Assembly (NCBI GenBank): GCA_020725145.1
Contig: DYFO01000015.1
Span: 1-42,718, forward strand
DNA length: 42,718 nt
From: Symbiobacterium thermophilum
GTDB lineage: Bacteria > Bacillota > Sulfobacillia > UBA995
Reading direction: 5' to 3'
In this document: piece by piece, positions 1 to 7,799 of the stretch
Position numbering within the stretch: the first letter of the stretch is position 1
How the letters are laid out: the number at the start of each line of letters is the position of its first letter
Notes under the pieces: model-generated
Told to the model about the DNA's origin: nothing
Seen by the model: the letters and a program-made list of their open reading frames with translations, nothing else
Databases searched by the model: none
Translations under genes and position numbers: made by a program

Positions 1-382
1 GCTCCAGGAAGGCCTTAACCCTGCGGGTCATCCCTTTTCCTTCCCTCGGTAAAGCGCTGACCTTTTGGGCCAGGTCTTGCTTGAGTTGAAGGACCAGATG
101 CTTGAGCTCTTCTTGTATTTTCTCCCGGCAGCCCATCGCCCGGCGTCCGACGACCAGGGCGGCTGCCGCGTGGACGGGGACGGCAAAGCGCTCCCTGTAC
201 TTCCAGTACCCGATGGTGGAGGTGTGCCGGGGAAGCACGAGCCTGGCCCGGCCGCGTTTGGTCTGCGTTGCCTCCATTTCGATTGCCAGCAGCTCCCTCT
301 GGGAGTCTATTAGGGCCTGCGCCCTCAGCCGGGCGTCGTCCGCGTACCGGGAGTTCAGCCCGAAAAGCTCCTGACCGTCCTT
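1..382 (-). pseudogene. TnpB-like (IS200/IS605 OrfB) remnant, runs off the left edge
   Basis: On the minus strand a stop-free frame from about 382 down to 1 encodes a segment resembling the N-terminal half of IS605-type TnpB-like proteins. It reads KDGQELFGLNSRYADDA, then a stretch like QALIDSQRELLAIE, then ALVVGRRAMG and a GKGMTRRV motif. I recognise the family from memory of similar proteins. The frame is open back to a TGA at 473-475 but has no ATG there. The only nearby ATG (418-420) is in another frame and stops at 355-357. I therefore read this as an N-terminally truncated or frameshifted copy. The catalytic RuvC part would lie outside the window, so whether the element is dead cannot be settled. 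Confidence 0.45.
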
Positions 383-500
383 CGCAACTTGGCCAGTTGG
401 CCGATGGAATAGTAGCGCATGATGGCTAATTATACCACATTCGGGGCTTAATAGCGACTTTTGGTGGCTGCTTCAAACCTCCCAATGGAAGTCGATCGGC

Positions 501-2039
501 TTACGGCTCGAGCCCTCCCGTGACCTCTTCCACCGCCTCCAGCAGCCTTCCGGTCCTCACCAGCCCGGCGACGGCCTCGATGTCCGGGCTGAGCATGCGG
601 TCGGCCCGCAGCCGTGCCACGTGCTCGCGGATGACGGCGTGGGCGACACGGATCGCCGGAGCCGCCCGGTCAACTCCCCGATGATCCAGCCCCTGCGCCG
701 CGCATAAAAGCTCGATGGCCAGCACCCGCTCGGCGTTGGCCAGCACCGCGGTCGCCTTGCGGGCGGCGATGGCTCCCATGCTCACGTGGTCTTCCTGGTT
801 GGCGGAGGTGGGGATGGAGTCCACGCTGGCGGGATGACACAGCACCTTGTTCTCGGAGACCAGCGCCGCCGCCGTGTACTGCGCCAGCATGAAACCGGAA
901 TGCAGTCCTCCGGTCTCCACCAGGAAGGCCGGCAGCCCGCTCAGCTGGGGGTTTACCAGTCTCTCCACCCTGCGCTCGGAAATGCTGGCCCACTCGGCAA
1001 GGGCGATCGCCAGGTAGTCCAGGGCCAGGGCCAGCGGCTGGCCGTGGAAGTTGCCCCCGGACAGGATGAGGCCCTCCTTGGGGAAGACCAGCGGGTTGTC
1101 GGTCACCGCGTTGAGCTCACGTTCCACGACTCCCCGCGCGTGGGCGAGGGCGTCCTTGCTGGCACCGTGCACCTGCGGGGCACAACGCAGCACATAGGGG
1201 TCCTGCACCCTGATCTCCCCCGGGCGAGAGGTCAGTCCGCTGCCGTCGAGCAGGCGCCGGAGGTTGGAGGCGGCGCGGGCGTGGCCGGGATGGGGACGCA
1301 CGTACGCGAAGCGCTCGGAGTAGCTGACGGTGGTGCCCCGCAAGGCCTCACAGCTCATGGCGGCCGCCACATCCGCCACCCGGCTGAGGCGGTCGGCTCC
1401 CACCACCACCCCAGCCCCCAGCGCGGTCATGAGTTGCGTGCCGTTGATAAGGGCCAGGCCCTCCTTGGCCTCCAGTTCCAGCGGCCGAAGTCCGGCCTCG
1501 GCCAGGGCGCGGGCGGCCGGCAGGCGGTGGCCGTCGCGCAAAACCTCACCTTCGCCGATCAGCGCGAGCGCGACGTGCGCCAGCGGGGCGAGGTCGCCGC
1601 TTGCCCCCAGCGACCCCTGGGCCGGCACCACGGGATACAGGCGGTGCTCGAGCAGCGCCAACAAGGCTTCGATAACCTCGAGACGGACCCCCGAGTAGCC
1701 TCTGGCCAGCGAGTTGGCCCGGAGCAGGATCATCCCGCGCACCACCGGTTCGGGAAGGCTGTCGCCAACTCCCGCGGCGTGGCTGAGCAGAAGGTTCCGC
1801 TGCAGCTGGCGCACCTGGTCGGGCGCGATCGCCACCTCGCTGAAGGTGCCGAACCCGGTGGTGACGCCGTAGACCACCTTTCCTTCCCGCAGCGACTCCT
1901 CCACGACCTTCCGGGATGCCGCTATATTCCGGCGAGCCTCATCCCCGAGGATGACCGCCGCCTCGCCGCGCACCACCCGCTCGAAGTCGTGAAGGGTGAG
2001 GGAACTACCATCGAGCCTGACCGTATGACGCCCGGGCAT
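501..2039 (-). CDS. hutH: Histidine ammonia-lyase
   Basis: Converts L-histidine to urocanate and ammonia, the first step of histidine breakdown in the cytoplasm. The 512-residue length is normal for the family. The MIO-forming Ala-Ser-Gly triad is at residues 146-148 (GASGDLAPLAH) and the catalytic tyrosine is in YGVTTGFG near residue 57. The substrate-selectivity pair is Ser86-His87 (LLLSHAAG), the SH type of histidine lyases rather than HL (tyrosine) or FL (phenylalanine). The ATG follows a good GGGGGAGG site. No hutU, hutI or hutG lies next to it. The two amidohydrolases further right are in the same superfamily as HutI but do not read as HutI itself. The upstream neighbours encode an unrelated surface module. 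Confidence 0.95.
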   Translation of the reverse strand: MPGRHTVRLDGSSLTLHDFERVVRGEAAVILGDEARRNIAASRKVVEESLREGKVVYGVTTGFGTFSEVAIAPDQVRQLQRNLLLSHAAGVGDSLPEPVVRGMILLRANSLARGYSGVRLEVIEALLALLEHRLYPVVPAQGSLGASGDLAPLAHVALALIGEGEVLRDGHRLPAARALAEAGLRPLELEAKEGLALINGTQLMTALGAGVVVGADRLSRVADVAAAMSCEALRGTTVSYSERFAYVRPHPGHARAASNLRRLLDGSGLTSRPGEIRVQDPYVLRCAPQVHGASKDALAHARGVVERELNAVTDNPLVFPKEGLILSGGNFHGQPLALALDYLAIALAEWASISERRVERLVNPQLSGLPAFLVETGGLHSGFMLAQYTAAALVSENKVLCHPASVDSIPTSANQEDHVSMGAIAARKATAVLANAERVLAIELLCAAQGLDHRGVDRAAPAIRVAHAVIREHVARLRADRMLSPDIEAVAGLVRTGRLLEAVEEVTGGLEP

Positions 2040-2116
2040 CGCCTGCCTCCCCCGCCGCAGCCTGCTCTAGTAGTTTCTCGCACGACACGGCCGCTCCTGC
2101 AGGTGGGGCGGGCCTG

Positions 2117-3412
2117 TCAGTTGCTGCGGACGGTGGCCACGTTGGAGGGCTCGCTCTCAGGGTAGCCGGTCTTGATGGCGGTTACGCGGTACTCGAAATG
2201 ATAGGTGGCAAGGCCTTGGAGAACGTGCCAATCGCTGTAGGACAGCGTGGTGCCGGAAACCTGCCCGATGTTCACGAACTCCCCTCCCTGGAGCACGTTC
2301 CGACGCCAGATGCGGTAGCCGGTAGGTCCGGGAGACGGCGTGGCCTGCCAGCTGAGGTAAACATGGATGCCGCGTCTCGAAGCCGTGAGGTCGACGGGTG
2401 GCAACAGGGCGGTGGCCAACTGGTACTGTGCGGAGATGCTCTCGTTCCCCGCCCGGTCGACCGCGCGCACGCGGTAATAATAGGTGGTCGCCGAATGCAG
2501 TCCGGTCAGCGTGACTGCGTGCGACTGCGTCGGCGGGCCCGGCGGCACGGGGAACATGCTTCCGTACGCAGGCGAGGTCCCGTACTCCACCTGGCCGGAG
2601 GCAGGCTCGTCGGTCTGCCAGATCACGGTGGCCGAGGTGGGCCCAAGTTCCTGTAAGGTCACCCCGGAGATCACGGGGAAAACGGTGTCCAGCGTGATCG
2701 CGGCTTGATAGGCGGTGGACACGTTGCCCGCGCGGTCGCGGAACTGGACCCACACTTGCTTGAGGCCGTCGCCCTCCGGCAGCTGGTAATCATGGCTCCC
2801 GGCGTAGCGCAGCCACTCCCCGAAGACCTGGCCGTCAGAAGACAGCCGCATGGAGCCCACACCCGAGGGGTCGTCCGCTTGCAGCGTCAGCACTACCCAG
2901 CGCGAGCCCGTGTACGCCGCTCCGGCGTTGATCGAGATCTGGCCCGTCGGCGGCCTCTGGTCGGTGAACTCCGCCCGGTAGGTCAAGGGGAACGCGTACA
3001 CACCCGGAGCGAGCGACCAGTCCACCCGCAGGCGAAGAAGATACTGAAGCCTCACCGGCTCTTCCTCCGCCGGGAGATCGTCGAGCAGCACCGTCTCCTC
3101 GGTCGAGAACGTATTCCAGAGGTGACCATCGGCCGACCAGTCAAGTCCCACCCCCGGAGGCAAGGCGGCCGCCGCCAGCAGCCGCCAGTCGAGCTCGCTG
3201 AAAACGGTAAGGCAAAGCGGCATCGCCGCCAGGTGCTCACCGGGGTCTACCTGCCCGAAGTCGAAGCTACCGCCGTCGAGCCACAGCGCTATCGCGGCCA
3301 AGGGGGGAAGGTCCTCGCCGCTCACCAGGGCCGAACCCACGCAGAGAACCCCGGCGGTCACCAGGAGGCCGGCCAGCAGGCTGCGGGTCAGCCGTTCAAC
3401 GCGGGGGCGCAC
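2117..3412 (-). CDS. Secreted protein: WxL-like N-domain plus fibronectin type III repeats
   Basis: A 431-residue exported protein of unknown function. Residues 10-30 form a hydrophobic signal sequence. Residues about 35-150 form a domain that resembles the small protein encoded at 4490-4972: both have an Fx(G/D)Q(V/L)DPGxH motif (here 52-60), a tryptophan strand (W76) and a closing strand ending in TYRAEF or TYTA. Residues about 155-245 look like a beta-sandwich with DRAGN. Residues 245-335 and 338-430 are fibronectin type III domains (ATVIWQTDEPASGQVEYG, TYYYRVRAVDRAGNES). No membrane anchor or sortase motif is visible at the C-terminus. The gene overlaps the end of the upstream gene by 17 bp, so it is probably the last gene of a three-gene operon. 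Confidence 0.8.
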   Translation of the reverse strand: MRPRVERLTRSLLAGLLVTAGVLCVGSALVSGEDLPPLAAIALWLDGGSFDFGQVDPGEHLAAMPLCLTVFSELDWRLLAAAALPPGVGLDWSADGHLWNTFSTEETVLLDDLPAEEEPVRLQYLLRLRVDWSLAPGVYAFPLTYRAEFTDQRPPTGQISINAGAAYTGSRWVVLTLQADDPSGVGSMRLSSDGQVFGEWLRYAGSHDYQLPEGDGLKQVWVQFRDRAGNVSTAYQAAITLDTVFPVISGVTLQELGPTSATVIWQTDEPASGQVEYGTSPAYGSMFPVPPGPPTQSHAVTLTGLHSATTYYYRVRAVDRAGNESISAQYQLATALLPPVDLTASRRGIHVYLSWQATPSPGPTGYRIWRRNVLQGGEFVNIGQVSGTTLSYSDWHVLQGLATYHFEYRVTAIKTGYPESEPSNVATVRSN

Positions 3413-4409
3413 GGCTGCTTCCTCTCTTCATGCGCCGTGTTTCCATGCGCAGGCTGATGCCGCGCACGCCGAACAACCTTAGACCCGCCGCCAGCAGCCC
3501 AAGACCGAAGAGCAGGTCCAGCGGAAAGACAAGGGAGGTCACCGCCGCCCGTAGCGGTTCCGGACCGCCGTAGTCGACCTGTACCTCGACCCGGACCAGG
3601 CCCAGGAAAGGTGGGTCCTGCCAGCGAAGCTCGATGATCTTGGCGTCGGCCGCCAGGATCACCTCGCCCAGGTGGCGGAGCACCCGTGGTTCGCCGCCAC
3701 CACGCGCCACTTTCACCGTTACCTCCGGGCGGATGTGCACGTTACCCAGGTTGGCGATGGGCACGAAGATGACGAAGGGCCGTCCCGTTACCACCAACGG
3801 GACATGACGCCTTCCCACGGTGATCGCCCGCAAGCGTTCTCGCACCAGGTGCAGCAGGCGCTCAAGGCCCTGACCGTGGGGCACGGGGTGAACGGCGCGT
3901 CCGTAAGGAACGAGGGCGGCCGCCCGCACGAACTGGGTTCCCACCGCCATGTAAAGCACGCTGCCTACCCGCGCCCCCAGCCGAAGCGTACCCTCCTCGG
4001 TCGCCGGCAAGGCTTCCATGAAGACCACCGCATGGTACTCGCCGTCGGGGGTGTCTTCGGGCACTTCCACCGTCACCTGTACGGGGTTGCGGGAACGCGG
4101 GGGCGCCACGAAGGAGGCGGGTTGCACCTCGATCCAGCCGGATCCCGAGAGTCGATCCGCGGGTTCAAGGTAAAGTACCGTACCGTCGGGGCGCCGGAGG
4201 TAGTCCATGGGGTAGACGCGTACCTGGAGGCTTTCGGCGCCGTTGTTGTAGTAGTTCAGGGTGAAGCTGCGGCGTTCGGAAGGCTCAAGATCGAAGGCCA
4301 GGCGGGAGGGAGCCACTCCCACCGAAGTGGAAGCCTCTCCCGTTACGGCAAGCATCATCGCCAGCACCGCAAGGACGGCAGCCCCTGCGGCGCGCCTCGC
4401 TCGCTGCAC
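3396..4409 (-). CDS. Membrane-anchored DUF916/PapD-chaperone-like protein
   Basis: A 337-residue protein with a signal sequence (residues 8-26). An Ig-like N-domain (27-130) begins SVGVAPSRLAFDLEPSERRS, the pattern seen in DUF916/WxL-interacting and pilus-chaperone-like proteins. A second beta-domain lies at about 205-285. One C-terminal membrane helix (about 294-314) is followed by a strongly basic cytoplasmic tail. The build (secreted, two beta domains, one anchor) matches proteins that hold WxL proteins at the cell surface of Gram-positives. That role is inferred, from this architecture and from the WxL-like gene just upstream. The GTG start has no clear Shine-Dalgarno sequence, so translation may be coupled to the upstream gene 80 bp away, or the start may be wrong. 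Confidence 0.75.
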   Translation of the reverse strand: MQRARRAAGAAVLAVLAMMLAVTGEASTSVGVAPSRLAFDLEPSERRSFTLNYYNNGAESLQVRVYPMDYLRRPDGTVLYLEPADRLSGSGWIEVQPASFVAPPRSRNPVQVTVEVPEDTPDGEYHAVVFMEALPATEEGTLRLGARVGSVLYMAVGTQFVRAAALVPYGRAVHPVPHGQGLERLLHLVRERLRAITVGRRHVPLVVTGRPFVIFVPIANLGNVHIRPEVTVKVARGGGEPRVLRHLGEVILAADAKIIELRWQDPPFLGLVRVEVQVDYGGPEPLRAAVTSLVFPLDLLFGLGLLAAGLRLFGVRGISLRMETRRMKRGSSRAPPR

Positions 4410-4489
4410 TCACTGCGGGAGCCCGGTTACGGCCGCGCTCCCTCCCCCCAGACTCCGTAAGTCCCCCGTTTGCCTGTGGGTCGATCAGT

Positions 4490-4972
4490 TCACGATCCCG
4501 TTGCCGTGTAAGTGATGGTGGCCGAGTAGTCGGCGGGTACGTCCGTCCATTCGATGGTGAGCTGATAGTCCCAGTCGTTCTGGTTGTTGCCGCCGCGGGG
4601 CTGTCCGGTAAGCAGCTCCCGCGACGTGGTGGCGAACGCGATCCAGCCTCCCGCCCCGGGTCTGGTCGCGAGCCGTCCGATGGGGATGCTGAGCTCACCG
4701 CCGTCGCTGAAGTCGCCGTCAGCCTGGGCCGTCAGTGACCAAATCGTGTTGCTCTTGACGGTGGTGGTAAGCTTTCTCGCGAACTCGTGGGTGCCCGGGT
4801 CGAGTTGGTCGAAGTCGACCGCGTTGGCGGACAGGGCGAGTTCGATCTTGGGCCGGACGGTGAAGCTGACGGTAACGGTATCGCTGGCCGCGACGGCCAG
4901 TCCGCCCAGGGCGTTGGCCACCAGCAGGGCACCTGCCACCAAGAGCATTGCAGCCTTGATGCGCTTGCGCAC
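4490..4972 (-). CDS. Small secreted WxL-like surface protein
   Basis: The start is taken as the GTG at 4972, seven bases after AAAGGAGG. This gives 160 residues with a signal peptide (RKRIKAAMLLVAGALL to AVAA, residues 1-29). The mature part is a compact beta-rich domain with VDFDQLDPGTH at 52-62, a Trp-x-Leu element (W78-S79-L80) and a closing strand YSATITYTATGS. The closing strand recalls the end of WxL domains (YxATxTWxL). WxL domains bind peptidoglycan. Whether this divergent form does so is inference. A longer frame reaches back to 5062 but lacks a ribosome site. The gene heads the operon behind a strong promoter at 5102-5129, so it is probably the most abundant product of the module. 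Confidence 0.75.
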   Translation of the reverse strand: MRKRIKAAMLLVAGALLVANALGGLAVAASDTVTVSFTVRPKIELALSANAVDFDQLDPGTHEFARKLTTTVKSNTIWSLTAQADGDFSDGGELSIPIGRLATRPGAGGWIAFATTSRELLTGQPRGGNNQNDWDYQLTIEWTDVPADYSATITYTATGS

Positions 4973-5081
4973 GCATTTCCCTCCTTTCGGTGTGGGATGA
5001 AAGAACCGACCGGAGACGGGGTGGAAGGGAGCCGGTGGTTGCGGCGCGAAGAAACGAGCCATGGTGGTGGGAAAAACACCC

Positions 5082-5093
5082 CGTTCCGGAACG
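5082..5093. promoter_or_regulatory. 12-bp perfect palindrome just downstream of the surface-operon promoter
   Basis: CGTTCCGGAACG is a perfect palindrome. It lies about 9 bp past the -10 box of the minus-strand promoter at 5102-5129, so around the expected transcription start. The position fits an operator for a dimeric repressor, but no regulator is identified. It could be chance in G+C-rich DNA. Confidence 0.3.
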
Positions 5094-5101
5094 CTGTTAA
5101 G

Positions 5102-5129
5102 ATTATAGCAGCTTTGGGAAATACGTCAA
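5102..5129 (-). promoter_or_regulatory. Sigma-A promoter of the surface-protein operon
   Basis: On the minus strand TTGACG (5124-5129) is followed after 16 bp by a perfect TATAAT (5102-5107). The spacing is one short of optimal and the -35 differs from consensus at one base. It points toward the WxL-like gene starting at 4972, leaving a leader of about 120 nt. Confidence 0.75.
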
Positions 5130-5186
5130 GTTCCCACAAGGTTCCACGGTCAAGATTGGGAGAGAAGGGATTTCACGGACCGGGTC

Positions 5187-6527
5187 ATGCAGTTCGAAAT
5201 AGGTGGCCTTGCCGCCGGTGGCGAGGGTGTGGGCCGGTACCAGGGCATGGCCGTCTTCGTGCCCGGCACCGTGCCGGGAGACCTGGTGCGTGCCCGGGTG
5301 GTGCGCCGGTATTCGACGCACGCCCGTGCGGAGCTTTGCGAGCTGCTTAGGCCTTCGCCTTCCCGGGTCGAGCCCCGCTGCCCCCTGGCCGGTCGCTGCG
5401 GCGGGTGCCAGCTTCAGCATGTGGCCTATGAGACGCAGCTTGCGCTAAAGACCCGCCTGGTCGAGGATGCTCTGGCCAGGATCGGCGGCCTCGAGGTAGC
5501 CGTCAGGCCCTGCCGGCCTTCGCCGCGGGAGTGGGGCTACCGGAACAAGGCCCAGTTCCCGGTGGCCATGGTGGGGTACGGCCGGGACCGGCGGCTGGCG
5601 GCCGGCATCTACGCCAGAGGCACGCACGAGCTGGTGGAGGTGGACGAGTGCCTCATCCAACACCCCACCGGCAACCGCGTGCTGCGCGAGACGGTGGCGC
5701 TGGCACGGGAAAGGCGCCTTCAGGCCTACGACGAGGACAGCGGGGAGGGCCTGCTGCGGCACATCCTGGTGCGTGTGGGCGAACGTACCGGCGAGGCCAT
5801 GGTGGTGCTGGTCACCAGCCGGGCCGAGCTGCCCGGCGCCCGGTCGCTGGCGCGAGAGCTCGTATCCCGGGTGCCGGAGGTGGCATGCGTGGCCCAGAAC
5901 GTCAACCCCCGGCGCACCAACGTGATCCTGGGTGAGCGCACCCGGGTGATCGCCGGAAAGCCCTTCATCACCGACTACCTGGGGCCCTTTCGCTTCCGGC
6001 TCTCGCCCGGCTCTTTCTTCCAGGTCAACCCCGCCCAGGCGGAGGAGCTTTGCCGGCTGGTGGCCGAGTTAGCCGCCACGCCCGGTGAGGTGGTCGAGCT
6101 TTACTCGGGCATCGGTACCATCACCCTCTTCTTGGCGGAGCGGGCGGCGGCGGTGACCGGGGTGGAGTCGCACCCCGAGGCGGTGGCCGACGCCAGGCGC
6201 AACGCCGCCGCCAACCGGGTGGGCAACGTCCGTTTTCTCGCCGGCGAAGCGGAACGCTTGCTGCCCCGCCTGGTTGCCGAAGGGATGCGGGCGGAGGTGC
6301 TGGTTGCCGACCCTCCGCGGCGGGGCTGCGCGCGTTCGGTGCTAGAGGGCATCCCAGGGCTGGGTCCACTACGCGTGGTCTACGTCTCCTGTAACCCGGC
6401 CACGCTGGCCCGTGACCTGGCGGTGCTCGCCGCCTCCGGCTACCGCCCGGTGGAAGTGGTGCCGGTGGACATGTTCCCCATGACCGCCCATGTGGAGGCG
6501 GTCGCCCTGCTGGTCAGCTCCGTTTGA
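5187..6527 (+). CDS. rlmD: 23S rRNA (uracil-C5)-methyltransferase, RlmD/TrmA family
   Basis: Methylates a uridine in 23S rRNA at C5 using S-adenosylmethionine. The N-terminal TRAM domain spans about residues 1-58. The [4Fe-4S] ligands appear as CPLAGRCGGC (C65, C71, C74) plus a later cysteine in VDECLIQHP. The SAM site is VVELYSGIGTITLFLA. The catalytic cysteine lies in YVSCNPATLARDL near the C-terminus, preceded by VADPPRRGC. All motifs needed for activity are present in 446 residues. Bacillota usually carry one to three paralogs (RlmD/RlmCD types), so the exact target uridine is not decided. Its 3' end overlaps the convergent small gene at 6514. Confidence 0.9.
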   Translation: MQFEIGGLAAGGEGVGRYQGMAVFVPGTVPGDLVRARVVRRYSTHARAELCELLRPSPSRVEPRCPLAGRCGGCQLQHVAYETQLALKTRLVEDALARIGGLEVAVRPCRPSPREWGYRNKAQFPVAMVGYGRDRRLAAGIYARGTHELVEVDECLIQHPTGNRVLRETVALARERRLQAYDEDSGEGLLRHILVRVGERTGEAMVVLVTSRAELPGARSLARELVSRVPEVACVAQNVNPRRTNVILGERTRVIAGKPFITDYLGPFRFRLSPGSFFQVNPAQAEELCRLVAELAATPGEVVELYSGIGTITLFLAERAAAVTGVESHPEAVADARRNAAANRVGNVRFLAGEAERLLPRLVAEGMRAEVLVADPPRRGCARSVLEGIPGLGPLRVVYVSCNPATLARDLAVLAASGYRPVEVVPVDMFPMTAHVEAVALLVSSV

Positions 6528-6696
6528 CCTCCACGTTCTGGCGGGCGAACAGATACCAGGCGTTATACAGACCTACCACCGCCCCGACGATAACGCTGTT
6601 CCATACGAGGCCCTGGTACGTCGCGAAGATGCCGACCAGCGGCGCCAGGATGAGCCAGGCCCCAACGATGATGTGGATCAGGTGAAAGGTGGTCAC
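6514..6696 (-). CDS. Small SPW-repeat-like membrane protein
   Basis: A 60-residue, two-helix membrane protein (HLIHIIVGAWLILAPLVGIF and WNSVIVGAVVGLYNAWYLF). The GAWLILAPxVGxF...WNxVIVGAVVG arrangement resembles one unit of the SPW family, whose function is unknown. The GTG start follows GGAGGT with a six-base gap. It converges on and overlaps the methyltransferase gene by 14 bp. A hydrophobic reading frame this regular with a clean ribosome site is unlikely to be a shadow of the neighbouring coding region. Confidence 0.7.
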   Translation of the reverse strand: MTTFHLIHIIVGAWLILAPLVGIFATYQGLVWNSVIVGAVVGLYNAWYLFARQNVEVKRS

Positions 6697-6845
6697 GACG
6701 ACACCTCCGGTACGATTTGTCGGTAGTCTCTACCGTCCGTGGGTTAATTATGCAGGGGCCGCAGGCAGCCGACGGCGGCAAGGCAGGAACATGGCCCGGG
6801 GGAGACGGAAATAGTACGGTAAGAAGAGCGGCCGGGGAGGAAAGG

Positions 6846-7781
6846 ATGCGCCGTTTCGACCACCTCGCTCCGTTGCTGGCACGCCGCCTGCGGTCCGGGC
6901 ACCTGCAGGTCAACGAACCCATGGCCTTGCACACCTCCTTCGGCATCGGCGGCCCCGCCGACCTTCTGGTGGAGCCCGTGGACCTGGCCGAGCTCCGAAG
7001 CTGCCTGCGGTTCTCGCTCGAGCACGGGGTGCCGCGCGTTGCCATCGGACTGGGGACCAACCTGCTGGTGAGGGATGGCGGCTATCGCGGGATGGTCGTC
7101 AAGCTCACCCGCCTGACCGGGATCGCCGAACTCGGCCACGACGGCCAAGAGAGGCGCCTCCGCGCGGCGGCGGGGGTTCCGCTGCACGAGGTGGCCCAAT
7201 TCGCGGCCGAGAGGGGTATGACCGGCCTGGAGTTCGCCTGCGGGATCCCCGGAACCCTGGGTGGCGCCGTGGCGATGAACGCCGGAGCCTACGGCGGGGA
7301 GATGGCCCAGGTGGTCGAGGAGTGCCTGGTGGTGAACCCCGACGGCTCAACCGCTACCTTGCGCCATCAAGACCTGGCTTTCGGTTACCGCGCGAGCGCT
7401 CTGCAGGACGGGTTGCGCATAGCGGTGGAGGCGACTTTGAAGCTCGGCGCCGCCTCGCCCCCTGAAATTCGGCGTCTGATGGAGGAGTACCGCCGGCGGC
7501 GCAGGGAAAGGCAGCCGCTTGACGAAAAGAGCGCGGGAAGCGTGTTCCGGCGCCCACCGGGCCAGTACGCCGGGGCGCTGATCGAGGCCGCGGGGCTCAA
7601 GGGCCTTCGGGTGGGAGGGGCCGAGGTTTCCCGCCATCACGCCGGATTCATCGTGAATTGTGGCAACGCCACCGCCCGCGACGTGTTGGCGCTCATGGAG
7701 CTGATCCGTCGCCGCGTCCTCGAGCACAGCGGAGTCGAACTTGAGCCCGAACTGCGGATCATCGGTGAAGACGAGATCTGA
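6846..7781 (+). CDS. murB: UDP-N-acetylenolpyruvoylglucosamine reductase
   Basis: Reduces UDP-GlcNAc-enolpyruvate to UDP-MurNAc with NADPH and FAD in peptidoglycan precursor synthesis. FAD-domain motifs are present: TSFGIGGPADLLVEP, GLGTNLLVRDGGYRG, and GIPGTLGGAVAMNAGAYGGE. The catalytic serine is in KSAGSVFRRPPG, and the C-terminus has LEPELRIIG. The start is set at the ATG after GGGGAGGAAAGG, giving 311 residues. A longer frame from 6717 adds a low-complexity N-terminus without support. The gene stands apart from any other division or cell-wall cluster and is followed after 18 bp by plsY. Confidence 0.95.
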   Translation: MRRFDHLAPLLARRLRSGHLQVNEPMALHTSFGIGGPADLLVEPVDLAELRSCLRFSLEHGVPRVAIGLGTNLLVRDGGYRGMVVKLTRLTGIAELGHDGQERRLRAAAGVPLHEVAQFAAERGMTGLEFACGIPGTLGGAVAMNAGAYGGEMAQVVEECLVVNPDGSTATLRHQDLAFGYRASALQDGLRIAVEATLKLGAASPPEIRRLMEEYRRRRRERQPLDEKSAGSVFRRPPGQYAGALIEAAGLKGLRVGGAEVSRHHAGFIVNCGNATARDVLALMELIRRRVLEHSGVELEPELRIIGEDEI

Positions 7782-7799
7782 GGAGCAGGTGAGGAGTCC

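Noticed and set aside
418-434. TATAAT and ATG before the TnpB remnant as an intact promoter and gene start
   Set aside because: The box is only 8 bp from the ATG, no good -35 lies 16-18 bp upstream, and the ATG frame stops after 21 codons.
6721-6735. Short inverted repeat CGGTAG/CTACCG between the SPW gene and murB
   Set aside because: Six base pairs with a three-base loop is within chance for G+C-rich DNA, and it has no terminator tail.
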